From: Stentor roeselii
Taxonomy: Eukaryota; Ciliophora; Heterotrichea; Heterotrichida; Stentoridae
Reading direction: 5' to 3'
DNA: 64,000 bases
Assembly (NCBI GenBank): GCA_006503475.1
Contig: RSEH01000002.1
Span: forward strand, 1-64,000
Of the stretch, positions 44,629 to 52,300 are shown piece by piece. The notes beneath the pieces are model-generated. The model worked only from the letters and a program-made list of their open reading frames with translations, was not told where the DNA came from and searched no databases. The position numbers were made by a program, and so were the translations under genes. Within the stretch, counting starts at the first letter, position 1; every line of letters starts with the position of its first letter.

Positions 44629-46035
44629 CTACTGTTCAGGGACAAGCTGCATTTTTCTATAAACCAACAAATAAGCCATATGCCAGTCGCCGCCTCCTTT
44701 CAAGTCCATGATATCCGCAGTGGAGACCTGACTGACGACGTCATCGTCATACTTAGCCCAAGTGTCTTCCTTCAAATGAGTCCATCCGACATAATGTCCT
44801 GAGTCAGCACTTCTGCCTTTATGTGTAACAACTCCAACCAGCTGGTAATGTCCAGTTTCAATGCCCGTCCCGAACTCAGCAGTGAAACTTTTCATATCCC
44901 TTGGCTTTCCCTTGTTTTCCTCAAGTTCCTTCTCATGCATCTGCAGTTCCATTTCTCTTCCCACGTCAAGAGACTGCTTCAACTCGTCACTGCAGAAGGG
45001 GTGCAAGTCAAGAACCTTCTGAAAAGCGACACTTCTTAATATCTTCGCCTTGACTGCCTTGGTCCCTGCAGCGGATGAGGCTTTTTTCCAGATGAACCTG
45101 ACAAGTTGGACGATTGCGTATTGAGGCAAACGGTTGATTTTAAGAGATTTGTTGTAAATCGCAGTCCTCTGCAGGGACTCTGAAAACTTCTCCAGTTGTC
45201 CCCCGAGCCCGGCCTGGATGCCGTCAGTCAAAAGGTTGACAGGACTGCCTTCGTTGTCGATGATGCACATCAGCTTCTTGGAGTATTCCAAAGCGAAAGT
45301 GGGAGGCTCTTCAGTCATCTCGGCGGGGGTCATCACTGACTGGTACTCAAAGGTGAATAAATCTTCTACAAGACGACGGTTCTCGCTTATCAGGTTTGGA
45401 CTGATGCACTCGATTATGCTTGAAAGGCACTCTTCCGCGTCTTGTTGTTTGCCGTGACCGTGCTCGTCGGTTTCGGCGAAGAGAGGGAAATTCGCTCGCA
45501 GGGAACTGAGGAAGACGAAGGGTCGCACTGATGAACCTGTTTGTTCCAGGCTTTGAATTAGAACTTTTAAGTCTTCTGTTAACTTTTGTTGCGGATCGCC
45601 TCGGTTTGCTGGGATGAAGTTTGATAGGCTTCGGGTTAACTCGGGAATTCGCTTTAGACATTGGAGAGTGCTGTTCATGTAACACGTGTTGCCCAGATTT
45701 ACTAGTCCTACTGGCATCGCGAATCCTTCCCGGTCTTTGAATGCTTTGGCTTTGTCTGCTGATGAGAGGTCTTCGATGAACTTTACTTCTTCTATTTGCT
45801 CGATCAGCTCGGTTGCTGAACCCATCATCATCAGAAGAGCACCAGGTAGTATCCCAAGTTGTTGCAGGGTTGAATCATCCTTATTAAGTACTTTACCCTT
45901 CATCATGATCTTCTGTTTTTCAGGTAGAACTCCAGTCAAAGACAACAACTGACTTTTAAGGACTCCAAGTTCTAACTGCAAGTCAACCGTAAGAGTGAAT
46001 TCTTGTTTATTCCATTTGACTTTGACACTTGACAT
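44629..46035 (-). CDS. USP14: USP14/Ubp6 proteasome-associated deubiquitinase
   Basis: USP14 (yeast Ubp6) binds the proteasome lid base and trims ubiquitin from substrates. The 468-residue product has the family layout. Residues 1-75 are a ubiquitin-like domain (KMMKGKVL-type core, IMMKGKVLNKDDSTLQQLG). The USP domain starts at VGLVNLGNTCYMNSTLQCL with catalytic Cys118. The His box SGHYVGW holds His414, followed by KYDDDVV and the final strand AYLLVYRK. Length is close to human USP14 (494). It starts with ATG at 46035 and its stop is TAG. The start lies only 7 bases from the ATG of the divergent CaaX gene at 46043 (16 bases if that gene starts at 46052), so both promoters must lie within the coding regions or a tiny spacer. 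Confidence 0.93.
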   Translation of the reverse strand: MSSVKVKWNKQEFTLTVDLQLELGVLKSQLLSLTGVLPEKQKIMMKGKVLNKDDSTLQQLGILPGALLMMMGSATELIEQIEEVKFIEDLSSADKAKAFKDREGFAMPVGLVNLGNTCYMNSTLQCLKRIPELTRSLSNFIPANRGDPQQKLTEDLKVLIQSLEQTGSSVRPFVFLSSLRANFPLFAETDEHGHGKQQDAEECLSSIIECISPNLISENRRLVEDLFTFEYQSVMTPAEMTEEPPTFALEYSKKLMCIIDNEGSPVNLLTDGIQAGLGGQLEKFSESLQRTAIYNKSLKINRLPQYAIVQLVRFIWKKASSAAGTKAVKAKILRSVAFQKVLDLHPFCSDELKQSLDVGREMELQMHEKELEENKGKPRDMKSFTAEFGTGIETGHYQLVGVVTHKGRSADSGHYVGWTHLKEDTWAKYDDDVVSQVSTADIMDLKGGGDWHMAYLLVYRKMQLVPEQ

Positions 46036-46042
46036 TTATTAG

Positions 46043-46978
46043 ATGTGCTTGATGAGTGTGGAAGAATTAAAAACTCTGAAAGAAAAGACCTTGCTTTACC
46101 TTTCCTCCGAAGACGACGACCTTCCTTACCTAGAAGACTCAGTCAAGGTGTTGGTCAAGGAAGGCATAAACGAACTTGTCCAATTTTTCAGATTAATTGA
46201 ATTTAAACATTTCCCAGTCATTTGTTATGACGACAAAGACCTGGAACTTGCAAGTAAAGCCTTTTGGATCATTGACGCTATGGAAGTGCGATGCCTGGTC
46301 CTTGCTCAAAGTCGAGGAATCTCTCGCAACTGTCGTCCTCTTCCCCCCCTCGCTCAAAAAGACTTCCCTTCGCATTTAGACATAAGCAGAATAACGAATT
46401 CAATTCTGTACATCTCTCAAGAGTTCTCTTTGACCTCACCTATTATTCCTAACATCTCAAAAAACTTGTCTTTTAAAAGTGTTAAAAATTTCCTCAAAAC
46501 TCAAAAAATTCCTATTGATGCCAACGGCCTTCAACTCACAGGGTCATATGCAGAGCAAATCGCCTTGTTGCTTAGATTTATTGGTAACAATGTAGCGGTT
46601 TTGCTTACTTCTGTTAAACATCGCACGAAAACTGTGACTTCTAAAAGTAATGAAGTTTTTTCTTCCATGGCTCCTTCGGAGTACTTTGATATTGAAGATG
46701 ATTTAAGGAGCCGGAAGTCTCTTTACCCAGATCCAAAAGCCTTTGATTCAGGGCAAGATTCAAAAAGACCAGAAAAGTCTGAAGGTGACAAGGGTCAAGA
46801 AAAGACAGAAAGCCCAGAAGACTTACAAAGCTTCGAAATCCCCGTGACCGAAGAAGAGCTGAAAATTGCCACTGGGGCGCCAGGTATCCAGCACTATGAA
46901 AACGCCCTAAAGAGTCCAATGGTAAAAAAGAAAGTCTCAGAAAAGGCAGATGAAAAGTGTACTTGCTGTATTCTGTAA
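46043..46978 (+). CDS. Unknown protein ending in a CaaX-type prenylation motif
   Basis: 311 residues from 46043; an internal Met at 46052 (MSVEELKTLKEKT) is an equally good start and leaves a 16-base gap to USP14. Residues 1-210 look like one folded, mixed-helix domain (VLVKEGINELVQFFRLIEFK, EQIALLLRFIGNNVAVLL). Residues 215-290 are acidic, Lys/Glu/Pro-rich and probably disordered. The last six residues are CTCCIL, which fits CaaX with Leu at the end (geranylgeranyl type) plus extra Cys for palmitate. It should therefore be membrane-tethered. I recognise no family. It ends 31 bases before the convergent LAMTOR4-like gene. Confidence 0.7.
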   Translation: MCLMSVEELKTLKEKTLLYLSSEDDDLPYLEDSVKVLVKEGINELVQFFRLIEFKHFPVICYDDKDLELASKAFWIIDAMEVRCLVLAQSRGISRNCRPLPPLAQKDFPSHLDISRITNSILYISQEFSLTSPIIPNISKNLSFKSVKNFLKTQKIPIDANGLQLTGSYAEQIALLLRFIGNNVAVLLTSVKHRTKTVTSKSNEVFSSMAPSEYFDIEDDLRSRKSLYPDPKAFDSGQDSKRPEKSEGDKGQEKTESPEDLQSFEIPVTEEELKIATGAPGIQHYENALKSPMVKKKVSEKADEKCTCCIL

Positions 46979-47009
46979 GTTTGAATTAATTCAAGAGCAG
47001 TAAATTAGG

Positions 47010-47255
47010 TTAGTGCTTAGATGCATTTTCTCTGAGCATGACTAAAATATTTTCCCTTGTCAGCGTGATGAGGTACTCATAACCCCTGAACTCCAAGACA
47101 AGTCTTCGAAAGGTCTCTTCTCCAAGTACATACCCAGCGTCTTCCAACATGGCGAGAACTGAGTTTCTTTTGACCTCATCCCATGTTTCCAGTTCTCCTG
47201 TCACACTTTTCAAGTTTCCTTTGAGGTCCATTTCCAAGTATCCAAGACTTTCCAT
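47010..47255 (-). CDS. LAMTOR4: LAMTOR4-like Ragulator subunit
   Basis: 81 residues. LAMTOR4 (p10) is a roadblock-fold subunit of Ragulator, which anchors Rag GTPases to lysosomes for TORC1 signalling. The sequence starts MESLGYLEMDLKGNLKSVTG, like the QLGYLVLSEGAVLASSGDL start of the animal protein. It continues DEVKRNSVLAMLEDAG, then RRLVLEFRGYEYLITLT and ILVMLRE, matching the [25 protein letters not shown] strands in order and spacing. Length is near the animal 99. The match is by eye over a short protein, so another roadblock-type subunit is possible. It lies 34 bases downstream of the Rab gene on the same strand. Confidence 0.6.
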   Translation of the reverse strand: MESLGYLEMDLKGNLKSVTGELETWDEVKRNSVLAMLEDAGYVLGEETFRRLVLEFRGYEYLITLTRENILVMLRENASKH

Positions 47256-47289
47256 TTATAAACAGAAATTATTAAAAAATTTCTCATTC

Positions 47290-47874
47290 TTAGCAACGTC
47301 TTCTCCCTTTTTTTAGAATTTCAGTCCTGATGATGATACTTTCGAAATTTTTCTTAATCGCTGCTTTTTTACTCAGCTGTTCAATCAAAATATCAAAAAT
47401 CTTATCAATATTTTCTCCTGTAAAGGCAGAGCAGTAAAGAAAAGGGACTTGAAGTTGATTCGCCATTTGAGTCACTTCCCAGTCCTGGATTTCTCTGAGT
47501 GGTTTGTCGTTTTTATTTCCAATCAGAATTGAAACACAAGGACTTCCTGAGTAGCTTCGAAAGTCATCGAGTAAAGAATTAATTCTTTCGAAACTTGCAC
47601 GATTTGTCAAGTCGAAGACGAGGAAAACGGCGTCGGTGTCTTTGTAATAAAGACGGTTTATTGTTTGGAAACGTTCTTGTCCTGCAGTGTCCCAAATGGC
47701 GAATTTGTATTTTTGATTTTTAAATGAATGGACCTTTGTTTTGAAGTCTACACCGATTGTGCATTGGTATCTCGAGGATAGTCGAGCTTCGCTGTCGCAA
47801 GCCTTCAGAAGGATGCAGGTCTTCCCGACTCCATAACTTCCAAGAGTTATTATTTTGTAATGCGGAGGTTCCAT
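47290..47874 (-). CDS. Rab-family small GTPase
   Basis: 194 residues. Rab GTPases direct vesicle traffic. Motifs: P-loop GSYGVGKT (12-19), switch I TIGVDFKTK (39-47), G3 WDTAGQERFQ (61-70), G4 GNKND (119-123) and a G5-like CSAFTGENI in place of SAK. The usual Ser/Thr of GKS/T is Thr. The C-terminus is KKGRRRC, a single terminal Cys rather than the common CC or CxC, so prenylation would be by one lipid or atypical. The start must be at 47874, seven residues before the first beta strand, because no Met follows before the P-loop. That ATG shares its A with the TAA of the upstream gene (TAATG). Subfamily not assigned; nearest by eye to Rab8/Rab1-type sequences. Confidence 0.85.
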   Translation of the reverse strand: MEPPHYKIITLGSYGVGKTCILLKACDSEARLSSRYQCTIGVDFKTKVHSFKNQKYKFAIWDTAGQERFQTINRLYYKDTDAVFLVFDLTNRASFERINSLLDDFRSYSGSPCVSILIGNKNDKPLREIQDWEVTQMANQLQVPFLYCSAFTGENIDKIFDILIEQLSKKAAIKKNFESIIIRTEILKKGRRRC

Positions 47875-49331
47875 TATTTAGAAGTTTTATTTGATATTGA
47901 GCTTGGGATTGGTGATAGTGACTTGCTGGTTGGGTGGACTGTTATGATTCTTTTACTTATTAGAGAATCGTAGAGTCTCTTTGCATTTGATTGGAATGTG
48001 TGAGGAGTCAAGAGTTTCGAATCAGTCATCTGTGGATCTTGAGTAATATTCGATTCAACTAACATATCTTTGAGTGATTTTAAAGAGTCTCTCAATCCTC
48101 CTGGGTTTTTGATATGTATAGAGTGAATTGAACCGAAACTCGAATGTTTCTTAGCAAGAAATGCCTTGAATAAAAAAACTTTATGAATAATTTCTTCAAG
48201 AATTTGCAGTTTTTCATTTAAAGTAACAGCTTGAGAAATATCAAGACTCTCAAAATTCTTAGCATCCATCTGGTTCTTATAATTAATAATCGTCAACTCC
48301 AGAGTTTTCTTTACATATTTCATTATTTTCTTGATAATCATTGACTTCATATTAGATTTTTCAATATTTTCTCTGACATTTTTAAGTTCTTTTCTGATTT
48401 CCTCTCGGATTTTTTTAGATTTTTCCAAATCCTTCATTTTTTCCATTAAACTACTGGTCATAAGAGCATTTGAGAAGCTAAGTGAATCAATTTCCGCATT
48501 TAATTCAAGCAAATAAACCTGCAAGTCCTTTATTTGATTTTCCGACTTAACAAATCCTTCAGCAAAGCTAGAGTACTCAGAATGTTTAAAAGAGTCAATA
48601 ACAGGTTGTATCCCAATTTTTAATTCTTCACATTTACTGCAATAATTCTCAATTTTCTCTTTAAAGGTCTTCACCTTGGCAATCAAATGATTTTCCTGAT
48701 GATTCAAAACCTTTGCCAAGTCCAAAGCAGTTAAAGGTCGATTTACCAGGTCAGTCATGACTTCCGTATGTTTTCTAATCGACTCGATTTCCTCTCTCTT
48801 GCTTTCAACCATCTCAAGACTCAACCTGGAAACTTTATCCTTGAAAAGATTCGCTTCACTCGCCGAGTTGCTCAAGATTTTATCAATTTTCATCCTATTA
48901 TCATGAAAGTTCGTTTTTTCGCGAATTCTGCAAATCGAAGAAGCCCGAGCAAGACTAGTAGAAACTTTGATGTCCTTTTGAAGACTCCCGATGATTCTTT
49001 TACACTTTCCTCCTTCCAGCCTCATGTCTTCAACTTTTGACTTGAGTTCTCTATTTTCAGCTTGAAGACTATTCAAGGCAGCGAAGCTGCCTTTTACTTG
49101 TTTTTCCAAATTCGCAAAAGTTTTTTTAAGCTCCACTGCAGGGTCTGCAAATTTAAGTCTTTTCGCTTCAGCGAGTTTTGACTCAAGGGACTTAATGTAC
49201 TGATCCAAGAACTGTTCTTCTTGTTTTTCACTTCTGAGCTTTGTAAGTGACGACTCGATTGCATGATGAAGAGTTTTCGAGGACTGGACTTTTGGAAAGT
49301 CGGGAAGTGAAGAATTTGTGACTCTTGACAT
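47874..49331 (-). CDS. Coiled-coil protein, unknown
   Basis: 485 residues, ATG at 49331 (MSRVTNSSLPDFPKVQSSKT). Long coiled coils cover about 40-110, 140-200 and 215-330 (DQYIKSLESKLAEAKRLKFA, KSENQIKDLQVYLLELNAEI). A shorter helical part and a Ser/Pro-rich tail (HPTSKSLSPIPSSISNKTSK) follow. No family named; probably a cytoskeletal or basal-body structural protein. Its TAA overlaps the Rab start by one base, and it begins 35 bases after the CFAP43-like stop. It is the second to last of a run of same-strand genes with almost no spacing. Confidence 0.75.
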   Translation of the reverse strand: MSRVTNSSLPDFPKVQSSKTLHHAIESSLTKLRSEKQEEQFLDQYIKSLESKLAEAKRLKFADPAVELKKTFANLEKQVKGSFAALNSLQAENRELKSKVEDMRLEGGKCKRIIGSLQKDIKVSTSLARASSICRIREKTNFHDNRMKIDKILSNSASEANLFKDKVSRLSLEMVESKREEIESIRKHTEVMTDLVNRPLTALDLAKVLNHQENHLIAKVKTFKEKIENYCSKCEELKIGIQPVIDSFKHSEYSSFAEGFVKSENQIKDLQVYLLELNAEIDSLSFSNALMTSSLMEKMKDLEKSKKIREEIRKELKNVRENIEKSNMKSMIIKKIMKYVKKTLELTIINYKNQMDAKNFESLDISQAVTLNEKLQILEEIIHKVFLFKAFLAKKHSSFGSIHSIHIKNPGGLRDSLKSLKDMLVESNITQDPQMTDSKLLTPHTFQSNAKRLYDSLISKRIITVHPTSKSLSPIPSSISNKTSK

Positions 49332-49366
49332 ATTTTCAGGTGGATTATGGCAAGGATTATGATTAA

Positions 49367-52300
49367 CTAATACTCGTCTGGGAAGTCCACATGTGCCTGC
49401 AAATGAGCGAATGACGGGAAAGTTTTAGCTCTAAGCCGGTCAAGTTCATCATTGAGGAATTCGATTTCTTCTCGGTATTGCTCGATCATGTCCATCATTT
49501 CTCGTCTCAGTGCGATTTGGAGGAATTTATCTCCAGGGTTGTCCTGTGCCTGATTTTTAATGCTTTTCATTTTAGTCTTCATTTCCTGAGTAGTCATTTT
49601 TCCTTTTTCTGTCTTCTTCTCGCCGAGGTTGGTTTTGAGTTTGATGAGGTCTTCTCGTTGTTTTTCTTGAATTTCCATTTCATAGACCTCGTTTTCCAGG
49701 ATTTCATTGTCCCTGGTGAGGTCGTTAATAGTTTTCATCAGTGCCTGTTCTTTTTCTTGTATCTGCTTCACACGTTTAACGGTATTTTCATTTAAATGAC
49801 TGATTTGGCTTAAAATCCTCTCAGCCATCTGTTGGTTCTCGTCAAGTCCTCTGCCCGCGAGGATGTTTTGAAGTCTTTTATCAATTCTAAGCATTTTAAG
49901 GTCGCCTTCACTGGCCCTGTAGTCTTCAGTTTCCAGTTTCAACAACTCTTCCCGCCATTTGACCTTCGCGACTTTTCCCTTGATATCCGCGATGCTATGC
50001 AAAATAGAAATTTTCTGTCGTCCATTCGTTTTGATGTCGTCGTTTTTCTCGATAACAACCTGCTTGTGAATTAAAATCGCGTCGCTGTAGTCAGTGACTA
50101 CCGGTTGTTGAGGTACTTCCACAATAGCCTGCTTCATTTTAAGAAGAAGTTCAGTGTTGTACTTTTGTTTGATACTTTCCTGTTCCTTTGTCCGTAACTC
50201 GGTGATCAAGTCTTTGAGTTTGCTTTCAGCTTTCGCTTTTTTCTTCTGGATCCAGCTTTTGTGGACTTCGACTTCTTTGATGTGCTTCGTGAGTCCTGGA
50301 ATGGGTCGTTCTAGCTCGATTTTTTTCTTTCGGTCGTTGATGACTCTCAAGATTAGCGCCTGGTCAGTGATGCTTTGAGGCAAGTCCTCTGCAGTCAGTT
50401 CTCGATTCTGAGGAGGGGCCTGGGCTGCTAGGATTTTTTCCCTTTCAAGAGGGGTATAAGGGTCGTTTTCATTTAAATTTTTCAAAATTTTTTCAACTTC
50501 TGGGTTTTTTCCTGATTTGTCTTTATTTTCTGGCCCTGACTTGAGAAGACTTTTTAACTTGTTCTGGTCGGCTTGGGCAATGGCTTGACTTTCCAGGTGG
50601 CCTTTGAAGCGGTTGTCGAGGGCTTTGAGGTCATCATGTAAGTTTTTTATCTTGTTTTGAATGTGGTCGATGTGGTTTTGCAGGTCTCGTGATTGGTCCT
50701 CCAAGTCCTTGACGTAGTCTTCCAGTTGATCCTTCTTATCACGTAACACATTGACTTCTTCTTTTCGCTTCTGGTCACTGAGAATGGAAAGACTGAGTCG
50801 AGCCATCATGAGTTCCATTTGGTAAATTTCATAGTCAGTGTCAAGTCGCATCAAGAACAAATCCTTGACTTTCAAGTCAAAAGCCTTACAAAGTTCATTA
50901 ACTTCTCCTTGAAGTTTCTTCAATTCACCTTCTAAGATTTTTCTAAGTTTTTCCTTTTCTTCATTGTGTTTTTTTTCCTTTTCCTCGAATTCTTTGAGTT
51001 TCTGTCTTTGGTCGTCAGTCATGTCACTGACAGGTTTATCCATCCATTCTTCCCTTGCGAGTTTTTCAGCGAAAATAGAAAGACTGGACTTTTTGTTTTC
51101 AATTGTTCCGTTCATCATCTGAATAAGTGCTTTTTTCTTGGAATCATCCGCGTTTAGAAGCCTTATTCTTTCTTCTTCCTTGCGTTGCTTCTCTTCAAGT
51201 GCATCTCTTTCTTCCCTGCTCAAGTATTTTTCAACAGTGAAGTCCGAGTCCTTCACCTTAAGCACTTCCATCGGGTCTTCCAAGGGATGCACTCGATGTT
51301 TGAAGACATTGATTCCTGAATTCAGTTCTTTTTGCTTTTCTACAATAAGAGTATTTTTTTCTTCAATCAAATCAATTTGTTTTTCTTTAAAAGCTTCGAG
51401 TTTTTCGAACTCAGTGTTGAAACCTTCTTTAAAAGCACGGCAAATCATACTGAGTAAAAATATCTGCGTTCTTTTTCGTGAAGGAGTGTAAATCAAAGGG
51501 GCAGGGTAGATCAATTCCCATTCAGGCATCGGTTTTTTCTTACCGTCCTTTATCTGCGAGTCTCTTTTCTTGTCAAGTGAGATGAGCAGAGGGTGATTGC
51601 GCCAGTCCTCAGGTTGTTTGCCGATGATCCAGTCGACAGCAAAGTCCTCATAAGCAATGATTTCTCCGACTCCAGCTTCTTTTCGAGTTTTCTGTTCTCT
51701 CAACTCGACTGAACGAAAAGCTCTGATTTTTTCGAATCTTTGTTTTTCGAAGTCCTCTAATTTCCGGATAGTGTAGTTGTAAACGATTTGGTCGGTTAAG
51801 AATGAGCAGATCACTCGGGAATTCACTTCCATTCGGTCAAGTGTTTTTTCTTTTACTCGCTTTTGGAGCAACTCTTGGGCTAGGTTCTTCTTTTTTGCTT
51901 CTTCTTTTAATTGCTTTGCGCGTTCTTTTCCCAGGTCTTCGATCTTTTTCTTCGCTTTTAGGTCGAGGATGAACTCGTCTCGGTCTAGCTTTTCGAGGTC
52001 TGGAGCTTTTTCGTTTGCTTTTAACATCGCGTAGAGCTTGTCTTGGATCTCCTGGGCACGTGCTCGTTGTTTTGACTTTACACGTTCTACGTCTTTGGCT
52101 TCTGATTTGGCTTTTGATTCTGCTAGGATGTCTCGCACTAGTTTCACGTCGTTGTCGGACAGGTCTTCCACAACTTCCAAAGCTTCAAGGGCAGAGTCTT
52201 CCGCCTGCGAGCTTAAAATAGGCCGATCAATAAGTTTTCCAACCATACTCCAAGAAAAAAAATCCCTTTCATGTCCAGTGCTAAAAAGCAAAGAAGAGTC

